From: Streptosporangium sp. NBC_01756
GTDB taxonomy: Bacteria; Actinomycetota; Actinomycetes; Streptosporangiales; Streptosporangiaceae
Direction: 5' to 3'
NCBI RefSeq assembly: GCF_035917975.1
Contig: NZ_CP109130.1
Location: 2,108,001-2,172,000, forward strand
DNA: 64,000 nucleotides
Of the stretch, positions 42,907-52,700 are shown in pieces. Under the pieces are notes generated by a model. That model had not been told where the DNA came from, ran no database searches, and saw only the letters and a list, made by a program, of their open reading frames with translations. Every line of letters begins with the position of its first letter. Position 1 is the stretch's first letter. A program made the position numbers and the translations under genes.

Positions 42907-45013
42907 CACGGATCTCCGCAGAGAGGCGGCGGGCCGGCGACAGGGGACGCTGCACACCCTGTGGAGCCGTCTTCCCAAAGATCTGAACGATCCCCTGTTG
43001 CGCAACGCCTACTCGCTGATCGTCAACGCGGGGGCCGCCGGAGTGCTCGGTCTGGTCTACTGGACGATCGCGGTGCGGTTCTACAGCGAGGGCGACTACG
43101 GCCGCGCCTCCGCGCTGATCGCCGCGATGCGCCTGCTCGCGGCGTTGACCGCGTTCGGGTTCGTCGGCGCGCTGACCCGCTTCCTCCCCGAGGGGGGTCG
43201 GGCGACCGGGCGCCTGGTCGGCTACACCTACCTGGTGGGCGGCGGCGCGGCGTCGGTCGCGACCGTGGTCTTCCTGTCCACGCTGGACATGTGGGGTGCC
43301 AACTACGACGGGCTGAACGGGCTCGGCATGGCCGGCTGGTTCCTGCTGTCGGTCTTCCTGTGGTGCGTGTTCACGGTCCAGGACGTGGTGCTCACCGCGC
43401 TGGGCAAGGCCACCTGGGTGCCGCTCATCGGAATAGCCGTCGGGCTGTCGAAGATCGTGTTGCTGGTGGTGCTGGCCCCGGTCTTCCCCGGCGCGGGGAT
43501 CTTCCTGGCCTGGACGATCCCCGTCGCCGTGACGGTCATCCCGATCAGTATCGCGATCTTCGGCAGGCTGGCCCCGCTGGCCGCCATGCGCAACGCCCAT
43601 CAGGCCCCGCCCCGGTTCCGGCGGATAGGCCGCTTCCTCGCCGGGGACTATCCCGGCACCCTGTTCATCCTGGCCAGCGTCTACCTCATGCCGGTGCTGG
43701 TGTTCGCGGGAGTGGACGCGCGGACGGCGGGTTACTACGCCGCGGCGGTCACCCTTGTCGGCGTCTTCGACATGCTCGCGCTCAACATGGCCATCTCCCT
43801 GACCATCGAGGGCTCGGGGGATCCGTCACTTCTCGCGGGCAAGTGCATGCTGGCGCTCCGGCGGACCATGATGCTCCTGGTCCCGGTGGTGCTGCTGGCC
43901 GCGCTGGCCGCGCCGCTCATCCTGCGGCTCGGCTGGGGCCCGTCATTCGCCGAGCACGGTGCGAACGTGCTGCGACTGCTGGCCCTGGCCTCCATCCCGC
44001 ACGCGGTCATCGAGATCTATCTGGGCGTGCTCCGCGCCCGCAGCAGGGTGCGGGCGCTGCTCGCGCTCCAGGCGCTGCTGTGTGTCCTGGTCGTGGGCCT
44101 GTCGTTCGTCCTCTTCCGGTCCTACGGCATCACCGGCGTCGGCATGGGCACCTTCGCGGCCCAGGTGATCGTCATGGTCGTCGTCGCACCGGGCCTGGTG
44201 AAGGTGCTGCGCGGAGCGCGGGCGACGGGCGTCGAGCTCTCCCCGGACGAGACTCCGACGCTGGTGATGATGATCGTCGACGCGCAGCCCACCCTGGCCT
44301 CCGCCCCCGCCAGGAGGCCTCCCGCCGAGGCCGCGGCACCCGCCCGGCCCCGCGCACCGTGGCTGGCGCAGGCGGCGCGCTGGCTGCCACCGCTGATCAC
44401 CGCCGAGGGCCTGCTCGTCGTCATACTCGGCTCCGTCGCCTCGGGACCGTCCGCCTTCCCACCGGCCGCCGTGCCGGCCCTCGGCGGTGTCGGACTGATC
44501 GTCGTGGCCTTCGCCGCGGAACTGGCCATGGCGCGCAGGCAGGCGATGCTGTGGACGCAGCTCCTCGCCGTGACCGTCTGCCTGCACGGGACGGAGGCTC
44601 TGAGCGGCTCAGCCGGGAGCCTCGCCGCAAAGGTGACGCAGATCATGGCCACCGGGAAGGCCCCCGACGGCGACTGGCTCCTCGCCCTGCCCGCCTTCTT
44701 CGCCCGTGCCATGGGGATCGCCGACCCCACCCCGGTGCTGGTGTGGGCCCCGGTCCTCTTCGCCGTGACGGCGCTCGCCCCGGCGCTGCTGGCGGCCAGA
44801 GCCGTCCACCGCGACAAGCGGTTCCACTGGCCGCCGGTCATGCTGGTGACGGTGGGGCTCTGGATCGCGCCCGCCGAGCGCGTCCAGACGTCTCTGCTCT
44901 GCCTGCTCGGCCTCTGCGCCCTCGCCCTCGCCCTGGTGCTGGCGCGCAAAGGGCGTCGGCGCTCCGAGACGGCGGCGGCGGACGACGACCGGACGCTGAG
45001 AACGGCGGCCTAG
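42899..45013 (+). CDS. Wzx-like polysaccharide flippase with extra C-terminal membrane domain
   Basis: 704 residues from GTG 42899, overlapping the deacetylase by 8 bp. The first 440 residues form a MATE/MVF-type flippase with 12 or so helices (AYSLIVNAGAAGVLGLVYWT, RFLAGDYPGTLFILASVYLM). After a Pro/Ala-rich linker (near 460-490) come about 200 further residues with six helices (ITAEGLLVVILGSVASG, VLVWAPVLFAVTALAPALL). Typical Wzx proteins end near 450-500. The extension resembles the start of a polymerase or GT39-like membrane domain. It would export the lipid-linked repeat unit. Confidence 0.85.
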   Translation: MTDTDLRREAAGRRQGTLHTLWSRLPKDLNDPLLRNAYSLIVNAGAAGVLGLVYWTIAVRFYSEGDYGRASALIAAMRLLAALTAFGFVGALTRFLPEGGRATGRLVGYTYLVGGGAASVATVVFLSTLDMWGANYDGLNGLGMAGWFLLSVFLWCVFTVQDVVLTALGKATWVPLIGIAVGLSKIVLLVVLAPVFPGAGIFLAWTIPVAVTVIPISIAIFGRLAPLAAMRNAHQAPPRFRRIGRFLAGDYPGTLFILASVYLMPVLVFAGVDARTAGYYAAAVTLVGVFDMLALNMAISLTIEGSGDPSLLAGKCMLALRRTMMLLVPVVLLAALAAPLILRLGWGPSFAEHGANVLRLLALASIPHAVIEIYLGVLRARSRVRALLALQALLCVLVVGLSFVLFRSYGITGVGMGTFAAQVIVMVVVAPGLVKVLRGARATGVELSPDETPTLVMMIVDAQPTLASAPARRPPAEAAAPARPRAPWLAQAARWLPPLITAEGLLVVILGSVASGPSAFPPAAVPALGGVGLIVVAFAAELAMARRQAMLWTQLLAVTVCLHGTEALSGSAGSLAAKVTQIMATGKAPDGDWLLALPAFFARAMGIADPTPVLVWAPVLFAVTALAPALLAARAVHRDKRFHWPPVMLVTVGLWIAPAERVQTSLLCLLGLCALALALVLARKGRRRSETAAADDDRTLRTAA

Positions 45014-45080
45014 CTGGACGCGCCGACGATTTTCACCGCCTGATCTCCGACTTCGGAAAGCCTTAGAGAAAGGACCCGCC

Positions 45081-45992
45081 GTGGACCACTGGCCGGCGAT
45101 CACCGCTGTGATCCCGACCCGCAATCGCACCGGACTGCTCCAGGAGACGATCGACTCGATCCTCGGCCAGGACTATCCGGGCGAGCTGACCTGTGTCGCC
45201 GTCTTCGACCAGAGTCCGCCGGACGGGTCGTTCGCCCGCGAGACCCCGGGACGCAGGGTCGTGGTGACCGCGAACACGCGCAATCCCGGGATCGCCGGGG
45301 CGCGCAACACCGGCGTGCTCTCAGACGACGGCGAACTGGTCGCCTTCTGCGACGACACCGACCTGTGGCTGCCGCACAAGCTCCGGTCGCAGGTGACCGC
45401 TCTGGGCACCGGCCACTTCGTGACGTGCGGGGTGGAGCTGTTCAACGACGAGGTCTCCTTCCCCCGATCCGTGGCCGCGCCGTCGGTGACCCTGGAGGAC
45501 CTGCTGCGCAAGCAGCTTCCCTCGATGCACCCCTCCACCTACCTGATGCGCCGGGACGCGATGGTCAACGGGTTCGGGCTGGTCAGCGAGGAACTGCCCG
45601 GCGGGTACGGCGAGGACTACGAACTGCTGCTGCGGGCCGCCCGGTTCGGGCCGATCACCAACCTGGCCGAGACGGGGGTGCGGCTCAGGCTGCACAACAG
45701 CTCCTACTTCTCCATCGTCAAGACCTGCGGAACGATCTCCTCCGCGCTGCGCTGGATGCTGGAGCGCTACCCGGAGTTCGCGGGGGCGCCGAGCGGCTAC
45801 GCCCAGCTCTCCGGGAAGATCGCCTTCGCCGAGGCCACCCTGGGGCACACCTCGCAGGCGTTGCGCTGGGTAGGCAGGACCGTGCGCCGCCGCCCCTGGG
45901 AACCCCGCGCCTACCTGGCGCTGGCCGTCGCCGCCGGAGTGCCGGCCGACGCGATCGTCAGCCGGCTGCACCGGATGGGCCGCGGCATATGA
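45081..45992 (+). CDS. GT2 glycosyltransferase
   Basis: 303 residues from GTG 45081 with GAGAAAGGA upstream. The GT-A start is AITAVIPTRNRTGLLQETID; the metal site is LVAFCDDTDLWLPHKL (DDxD) and the catalytic-base region is LPGGYGEDYELLLRAAR. TSTYLM-type central region is also recognisable. It adds a sugar during repeat-unit assembly. The 67-bp gap before it is the only real break within the operon. Overlaps the next gene by ATGA. Confidence 0.9.
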   Translation: MDHWPAITAVIPTRNRTGLLQETIDSILGQDYPGELTCVAVFDQSPPDGSFARETPGRRVVVTANTRNPGIAGARNTGVLSDDGELVAFCDDTDLWLPHKLRSQVTALGTGHFVTCGVELFNDEVSFPRSVAAPSVTLEDLLRKQLPSMHPSTYLMRRDAMVNGFGLVSEELPGGYGEDYELLLRAARFGPITNLAETGVRLRLHNSSYFSIVKTCGTISSALRWMLERYPEFAGAPSGYAQLSGKIAFAEATLGHTSQALRWVGRTVRRRPWEPRAYLALAVAAGVPADAIVSRLHRMGRGI

Positions 45993-47080
45993 GGGTGGAC
46001 GTCATCCGGCCGCAGGAGCTCGGCCCGGCCGACGTCGCGGCATGGCGCGAGATGCAGCGTGCCACCCCGCACCTGGGCAACCCCTTTCTCAGCCCGGACT
46101 TCGCGGTCGCGATGGGCGAGGTCAGCGCCGAGGCACGGGTCGCGGTCATCTCCGAGGAGAGCGGGCGGCTCGGCTTCTTCCCCTTCGAACGGCACACCGG
46201 TGGCGTGGGCACCGCACTGGGCGCCTGGGTGTCGCTCTGCCAGGGGGTCGTCCACGCGCCCGGCGCGCAGTTCGACGCGGAGACCCTGTTACGCAGATGC
46301 GGACTGCACGTGTGGGAGTTCGGCTGCATGGTCGACGGGCAGCCGTGGTTCCAGCCGTTCGAGGTCCTGCGCCAGGAGGCGGTGATCCTCGACCTCGCCG
46401 ACGGCTACCCGGCCTACCTGGAGGGGCTGCGCGAACGTTCCCCCAAGTTCCTCAAGTCCACCCTGTACAAGGAGCGGAAGCTCGGCCGCGACATCGGCGA
46501 GCTGACCTTCGACTTCGCGGTCCGCGACGAGGAGCAGTTCCGCCTGCTGCGCCGCTGGAAGTCGGACCAGTACCTGAAGATGGGCCGGCCTGACCGGTTC
46601 GGCAGGCCGTGGGTGGTGGAGCTCGCCGAGCGGCTGAACGCGATCGACACCGACGGCTTCGCGGGCCCGGTGTCGATGCTCTACTGCGACGGCAAGCCGG
46701 TCGCGGGCCACTTCGGCCTGCGCTCGGACACGACCCTGGTCGGCTGGTTCCCGGCCTACGACCCCGCCTTCGCGAAATACTCCCCCGGCCTGATCCAGCA
46801 CCTGAAGATGGCCGAGGCCGCCGCGGCGACCGGGCTCCGGGCGATGGACCTCGGGGTCGGGACCGGTTCGGAGTACAAGGAGTCGCTGCGCAGCCGGGGT
46901 GAGCCGGTGACCGAGGGATGCGTGCGGCGCCGGTCGGCGGGCGCGGCGGCGCACTGGCTGCGCACCACGCCGATACGGCGGGCGCGGCAGTTCATCCTCG
47001 ACAGCCCCGCCCTGTACGGCGCTGCGGACCGCGCCATGAAGCGCTACGGCGACCTGCGGACCAGGATGAAGGCACGATGA
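45989..47080 (+). CDS. Acetyltransf_6 (GNAT/BioF2-like) protein, paralog 2
   Basis: 363 residues. Strongly similar throughout to the protein at 39005, for example YKERKLGRDIGELTFDF, RWKSDQYLKMGRPDRFGRPW and SDTTLVGWFPAYDPAFAKYS. Both have an N-terminal RP..L....WREMQ/WREIQ segment and a C-terminal helical tail ending in a Tyr-Gly motif. The pair arose by duplication and probably modifies two positions or two sugars of the same polymer. Coupled to both neighbours by ATGA. Confidence 0.85.
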   Translation: MRVDVIRPQELGPADVAAWREMQRATPHLGNPFLSPDFAVAMGEVSAEARVAVISEESGRLGFFPFERHTGGVGTALGAWVSLCQGVVHAPGAQFDAETLLRRCGLHVWEFGCMVDGQPWFQPFEVLRQEAVILDLADGYPAYLEGLRERSPKFLKSTLYKERKLGRDIGELTFDFAVRDEEQFRLLRRWKSDQYLKMGRPDRFGRPWVVELAERLNAIDTDGFAGPVSMLYCDGKPVAGHFGLRSDTTLVGWFPAYDPAFAKYSPGLIQHLKMAEAAAATGLRAMDLGVGTGSEYKESLRSRGEPVTEGCVRRRSAGAAAHWLRTTPIRRARQFILDSPALYGAADRAMKRYGDLRTRMKAR

Positions 47081-48237
47081 GCAGCACACTTGAGTCGATC
47101 ATGCGTGACCGCGTGGGGGCTCCGTGCCTGCACGTGCCGTCGGCCAGATTCGGGCTCTACCTCGCCCTGCGGCACTGGTTCGGCGCGGGCGACCGGGTGC
47201 TGATCTCCCCGACCAACTGTGAGACCGTGCTGTTCATCGCGCTCGCGGCGGGTCTGCGGCCGGTCATGGCGCCGGTGTCCCCCCTCGACGGCAACATCGA
47301 CCTGCCCCGGGTGGACTGGAGCGGTCTGTCCGGTGTGCTCACCACGCACCTGTACGGCCAGCCCGACCGGGTCGCCGGGTTGCGGGCCGAATGCGACCGC
47401 CGCGGCCTGACCCTGATCGACGACGCCGCACACGCCATGCTGACGACGGTGGACGGCCGCCCGGCGGGCACCTTCGGCACGGCCGGGGTGTTCAGCCTGG
47501 CCAAGCACGGCAGGGCGATGTCGGGCGGGTTCCTGGTCGTCGCGGATCCCGCCGCGCTGCCGGAGCTGGTGAAGCGGCGTGACGAACTGCTGCTCGACGG
47601 CGGGGCACGCGGGCAGATCCTCGGCACGCTCCGTCCGATGCTCCGGGAGACGATCTACCGGACCGGGCTGGTCGGGCCGATGTGGCGGGCGCTGAGAGCG
47701 CTCGGCGTGATCGAGTGGACAGGTCACCGCTGCGCCCCCCGCGAGGACGAGTTGCGGACCGCCGTGGAGCCGCCGGCGGAGCTCGCGGCACTCGACTACT
47801 GGCTGAAGATCGACCTCGACGACTGGCGGATGCGGCAGGGTCCGCTGCTGGAGCGCTATCTCCGTTCCCGGTTCCGGGTGATCGACCGGGAGCGGGAACG
47901 CCGACTGGCCGGCGTCGAGCTGCTTCGCGGCACCCCCTGGGCGGCCCGGGGGGTGCGTGAGGCGCCGCCCCAGCCGCTGCTGCGGGTGCCATTGATGGTG
48001 GAGGACCGCGACGAGGTCATCACCCGGTTGGAAAGGCACGGCGTCGTGCCCGGATTCGTTTACGACCCGCCGCTGGACGATTACCTCGATTTCGTCCCCG
48101 CCGGGCCCACTCCCGAGATCGCGCGCTGGTGGACGAGCCATGTGCTCCCGGTCGATCCACTCCGTGCCAAGCGTGTCGCCACACTTTTGACCAGGCTAGA
48201 GGTTCGTACGGCCGTCGAGCCGGGGCCGGAAGCGTAG
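47077..48237 (+). CDS. DegT/DnrJ/EryC1/StrS-family PLP aminotransferase
   Basis: 386 residues. PLP-fold landmarks are VLISPTNCETVLFIALAAG, LTTHLYGQPDRVAGL, LIDDAAHAML (Asp contacting the pyridine nitrogen) and the Schiff-base Lys143 in GVFSLAKHGRAMSGG. Family members make aminosugars on nucleotide-linked ketosugars, which would supply an acylation target for the two GNAT-like proteins. The LAKHGR context is unusual compared with the common FSFHPTKN form. Last gene of the main overlapping operon. Confidence 0.85.
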   Translation: MSSTLESIMRDRVGAPCLHVPSARFGLYLALRHWFGAGDRVLISPTNCETVLFIALAAGLRPVMAPVSPLDGNIDLPRVDWSGLSGVLTTHLYGQPDRVAGLRAECDRRGLTLIDDAAHAMLTTVDGRPAGTFGTAGVFSLAKHGRAMSGGFLVVADPAALPELVKRRDELLLDGGARGQILGTLRPMLRETIYRTGLVGPMWRALRALGVIEWTGHRCAPREDELRTAVEPPAELAALDYWLKIDLDDWRMRQGPLLERYLRSRFRVIDRERERRLAGVELLRGTPWAARGVREAPPQPLLRVPLMVEDRDEVITRLERHGVVPGFVYDPPLDDYLDFVPAGPTPEIARWWTSHVLPVDPLRAKRVATLLTRLEVRTAVEPGPEA

Positions 48238-48276
48238 GGTCACAGAAAGCTGGCAATCCGTAGCGCGGACGCCTCT

Positions 48277-48345
48277 TTTTATGTCGGCCATAACTTTTTC
48301 CGGCCATGATTATGTAGAAAAATTAATTGAATTTCAAACAAACGG
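48277..48345. promoter_or_regulatory. AT-rich promoter-like region before the GH26-like gene
   Basis: Bases 48277-48345 are dominated by A and T in a genome near 70% GC. CGGCCATAA and CGGCCATGA occur 18 bp apart as direct repeats, and AAAAATTAATTGAATTTC lies downstream. Such tracts are typical targets of Lsr2-type xenogeneic silencers; that is inference. Confidence 0.45.
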
Positions 48346-48405
48346 AAAGTCGTACCTCATGCTGGTCCTGACCGCTCCGCCGGCACCGAACGCCTGGATG
48401 ATCAC

Positions 48406-49506
48406 ATGACTATGCCAGACAAGAGACGGAACGCCCGGCATGCGGCGAGGTTCCCGACATCGCGATGGATCATCATCGGCCTGGTCATCGCCCTGGTGGC
48501 CGTGGCCGGCGTCTACGCGTACACCTATGTGGGACGGCAGACCCCCGGCGCCCAGGCGCCGGTGGTGCCGGGGGGTGAGGCCACGCCCAGGTCGTGCACG
48601 CCGACCGACAAACTCGTGCCGCCCTGCGGAGCATGGTGGGGCATGCACGTGCCGACCGGTGAGAACCGCAACATGAACGCCGACGTGGTCGCGATGGAGC
48701 AGAAGATCGGCCGCAAGCTCGACATCACCATCAGCTACCACGACATGTCCAACAGCGACTCCGGACGGTTCTTCCGCAGCGACGAGAACAAGATCGCCGC
48801 CGACCGTGTCCTTCTCCTGGCCTGGGAGTCGTCGATCTGGCAGGAGAACCTCGACATCACCTGGCGTGACATCGCGGCCGGGCACTACGACCAGGCGATC
48901 ACCGACCAGGCGGCGCAGGTGAAGACCTACGGCAAGCCCGTCCTGGTCGGCTTCGACGGGGAGAAGGACCGCGACGAGAGTGGCCAGACCCCGGCGGAGT
49001 ACGTCGCGGCCTACAAGCGCATCGTCGACGGTTTCCGGAAGGCGGGCGCGACCAACGCGCTCTGGGTCTGGGGGGTCACCGGCTACTACCCGTTCCGGGA
49101 CAGGTGGAAGGCCTACTACCCGGGCGACTCCTACGTCGACTGGATCAGCTACGACCCCTACAACTTCGCGGTCTGCCGCGGCGCCCAGTGGCAGGACTTC
49201 AAGCAGACCGTGGGCCCCACCTATGAGTGGTTCCAGCAGAACGGCTTCGCCGACAAGCCCCTGATCCTCGCCGAGTACGGCACGGAGAGCCACAAGAGCA
49301 ACACCTCCGCACGCGCCGACTGGTATCTCGACATCCCCGACGCGATGCGGACGATGCCCAATCTCAAGGCGATCATCCAGTGGAACAACACCGACGCGGA
49401 CAGGTGCGACTTCTCGCTCACCGGTCCCGGTGTCCTGGACGCGTTCGCCAAGGCCGGCAAGGATCCCTACTTCCAGCAGCCCATGGTCCGGCAGTCGACC
49501 GGCTGA
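48406..49506 (+). CDS. Membrane-anchored GH26-like glycoside hydrolase
   Basis: 366 residues. A signal anchor (RWIIIGLVIALVAVAGVYAY, about 20-40) precedes a (beta/alpha)8 domain. The two carboxylates expected in GH26 are Glu186 in LVGFDGEKDRDE, where the usual motif is HEMN, and Glu290 in LILAEYGTE. Other landmarks are ALWVWGVTGYYPFRDRW and WNNTDADRCDF. It faces outside and could trim or release the polysaccharide. Separate promoter region and own terminator, so it can be expressed apart from the synthesis genes. Confidence 0.82.
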   Translation: MTMPDKRRNARHAARFPTSRWIIIGLVIALVAVAGVYAYTYVGRQTPGAQAPVVPGGEATPRSCTPTDKLVPPCGAWWGMHVPTGENRNMNADVVAMEQKIGRKLDITISYHDMSNSDSGRFFRSDENKIAADRVLLLAWESSIWQENLDITWRDIAAGHYDQAITDQAAQVKTYGKPVLVGFDGEKDRDESGQTPAEYVAAYKRIVDGFRKAGATNALWVWGVTGYYPFRDRWKAYYPGDSYVDWISYDPYNFAVCRGAQWQDFKQTVGPTYEWFQQNGFADKPLILAEYGTESHKSNTSARADWYLDIPDAMRTMPNLKAIIQWNNTDADRCDFSLTGPGVLDAFAKAGKDPYFQQPMVRQSTG

Positions 49507-49580
49507 GACCCGGATCGGGCGCCCGCCCGCCCACCCTCCTCGCCTGATCGGTAGCGGAGCGGCACCCGGCCTGGCCGGGG

Positions 49581-49610
49581 CTGTCCTCCGGCGTCCGCGC
49601 CGGAGGACAG
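49581..49610 (+). terminator. 13-bp perfect hairpin after the GH26-like gene
   Basis: CTGTCCTCCGGCG (49581-49593) pairs with 49598-49610 around TCCG. Its right arm contains the GGAGGA that would otherwise look like a ribosome-binding site for a GTG at 49615. Confidence 0.75.
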
Positions 49611-49719
49611 ACCCGTGGACGGACCGGTCGACATGCCGCTGCTTGGAGCACTTCTCCCGCGCACGCGGAGTAAAGTCTGGCCCAGGCATTCGCATCGACC
49701 CGACCAGGAAAGGGTGCGC

Positions 49720-52700
49720 GTGGAGGGCAGGAAGGCCGAAGAGGTAATCGACGAATCGATCACCCGCTCCACAGATCGATCGGCCACCGGTCCGGCCCGG
49801 CATCCAGAAGACGCCCGGCCCGCGGAGAGCGGAGCGTCCGAGGCCCCCGAGAGCGCGAGCGGAGCGTCAGGGGCCCCCGAAAGCACAGAGAGCGGAGCAT
49901 CCGGGGCCCCCGATGGCGCGGAGGAGCCCGAAGACCCGTCCGGCGGCGAGGAGGTCACCGAGGCCGCGGCCCCCGGCGTCCCCCAGGAGTTCACCGGCAC
50001 GGAGGACACCGAGGACATCGAGGACACCAGGAACTTCAGGATTCCCGCGTCATGGCGGACCCTGGAGGAAGCCGAGGACACCGGCCCGGAGGAGCCGGAC
50101 GAGGACACCAAGGAAGTGGTGCTCGCCCTGCCGATCGCCAAGGAGGTCTCCTCCGTCACCACCTGGCGCATCCCGGACCAGGACGAGGAGACTCCCGCGG
50201 CGGAGACCGCTCTCCCGTCCCTGTCGGTCGTCATCGTCAGCGGCTCTCCCGACGCACGCCCCCGCCTCTCCGCCACGGTCGAGGCCCTCCGGGCCCAGCA
50301 GCCGGCTCCGGAGGAGATCGTGCTGGCCGTCGTCGACTGTCCCGAACTGGTCGCCTGGGCCGGGACCGCTCTCGACGACGTCGTGGTCGTACGCGGTGCG
50401 GAGGTCACCGGCGTCGCCTCGGCGCGCAACCTGAGTCTGGCGAACGTGCACGGCGACGTGGTCGCGTTTCTCGACGACTGCTCCTCCCCCGAGCCCGGCT
50501 GGTCCGCGTCCCTGCTGTCCGCCTACGCCGACGACGACGTGATAGGAGTGCGCGGCCGGCTCGCGGTGCGGTGGAGTACCGGCAAACCCGACTGGTTCCC
50601 CATCCAGCTGGCCTGGGTGCTGGGAGTGCCGTACACCGGCGCATCGGTCGAGGCGGGGCCGATCGACGACCTGTACGGCGGGGCCATGTCGTTCCGCCGG
50701 GAGGCGCTGGCCGAGGCGGGGGGCTTCCCCGAAGAGCCCGAAGCCGTGCCCGGCGACGCCATGGCCGAACCCTCGGGCGGGGCCGCGAACGAGCTCCGTA
50801 CCCGGCTGCGCGAGCTGAGACCTGATGCGAAGCTGCTCCAGCAGCCCTCGGCGGTCATACGGCTGGACGTGCCCGCGCGGCGGGCCCGGCTCTCCTCCTT
50901 CCTGGCCCGATGCGTGGCCGAGGGGCGGTCACAGGCCGGCGTGCCGCGGCGGACCAGCGGACGGGAAGGGCTGTCGGCCCGTCTCACCCCGCTCAGGAGG
51001 GGACTGCCCAGGGCCGTCTTCCGGGCCGTGACCTTCACCGGTCCCGCCGACGTGAAGGGCTGGAAGGCCCTGCTGGTCATGCTCGCCGGTCTGATGGCGC
51101 TCAGCCTCGGCTACGCGACCGGACGGCTGCGCACGACGCGGACCGAAGGGACGGCCCGGCAGGCGTCCGTCGTGACGTGGTTCCTCGCCCGTACGGCGCT
51201 GCCGGCCGCCGCCGTGCTCTGGGGACTCTCGCTACGCCAGGTCAACCTGGGCGGGATGACCGACCTGGGGCTGCTCACCGTCCTGCCCGCCACGTTCTGG
51301 ATCGCGATCGTCGTCATGGTGGTCGGGTTCGTCGCCCTGCTCGGCGACCGGCGGGCCCTCGAACTCTGGCACGCGGGTTACGCCCTCGTGCTCATCGCCG
51401 TACTGCATGCGACCCCCGCGCTGCTCTACCCGTCCCTCCGCTACTCGTGGGCCTGGAAGCACGTCTCGGTCATCGACTACCTGATCCGGCACGGCGCGAC
51501 CGACCCCGAGATCAGCCCGCTGTCCGCCTACCACCAGTGGCCGGGGTTCTTCTCGTTCTTCTCCCTGATGACCGAGATGACCGGCCTGGACGACTCGCTG
51601 AGCATCGCCGTCTGGGGTCCGGCCGCCTTCAACGCCGCGATGCTGCTGCCGCTGCTGCTGCTCTTCCGGACGGTGACCCGCAACCGCCAGCTCGTCTGGG
51701 GCGCGGTGTGGGTCTACTTCTCCTGTTCCTGGGTCGGGCAGGACTACTTCTCCCCGCAGGCCACCACGCTGGTGCTCTACCTGACCGTGCTCGCGGTCGT
51801 GGTGCGGCGCTTCCGGCGGGGGCCGATCAGGGCGGGCGACGATCCGCGGGGCCTGGCCGCGGAGCCGCCCCCCGTCTCCGGGAGGTTCACCCGCCTGGTC
51901 TGGACGTGCCTGCTGATCGTCCCGATCGTCGCCATCGCCTCGTCCCACCAGCTCACGCCGCTGGTGCTGACGGCCGGGCTCTTCGCCCTGTTCCTGATCC
52001 GCCGCCATCGCAACCTGGGCATCCTGCTCGTCACCGGCATCGCCGTGGCGACGTGGGACTTGGTGGCCGCCTGGCAGTTGCTGGAGAGCAGGTTCAGCGA
52101 CATCATCGAGTCGCTCGGCGACGCGGGCGGCAACCTGGACGACGGCTTCATCACCCTCGGCGCGGCCTCCCCGGGCCAGGTGATCGTCGCCTACGCCGAC
52201 CGTGCCCTCTCCGGTGGGCTGTGGTTGCTCGCCATCGCCGGTGCCTTCGTGCGCCGCGACTGGCTCAGGCGTCCGGGCCTGCCACTGCTCATGATCGGGC
52301 TGAGCCCGCTGCTGTTCCTCGCCGCGGGGAGCTACGGCGGCGAGATCATCTTCCGTGTCTACCTGTTCACCCTGCCGCTCACGGCGTTCCTGGCCGCGGC
52401 CCTCTTCCTGCCCTCCCGCCGGGTCTGGGTCCGCGTCCTGGTCCTGCCCCTGGTCTTCCTGCTCATGGTCACGGGCTTCTTCTTCGGCAACTACGGCAAG
52501 GAGCAGACCAACTACTTCACCGCGGACGAGGTCCGGCTCGTCCAGCAGCTCTACCGGGTGGCGCCGACCGGCTCGGTGATCGTGGCACCGACGTTCTTCC
52601 TTCCCGGAGCGTACGACTACTACGAGCGCTACGACCACGCCTGGCTGGACGAGCTGCCGCCGTCGCGCACCGCCGTACGCGATCTGCCGAAGTTCGTTCC

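Noticed and set aside
42961-45066. Long alternative frames inside the polysaccharide genes (for example 42961-45066 and 50910-53384)
   Set aside because: They are Arg/Pro/Gly-rich shadows of third-position GC in the real genes and have no domain content.
49615-49719. GTG at 49615 with GGAGGA as an earlier start of the fused GT2 protein
   Set aside because: The GGAGGA is the right arm of a perfect terminator hairpin, and the extra residues are not GT-like; GTG 49720 has its own well-placed site.
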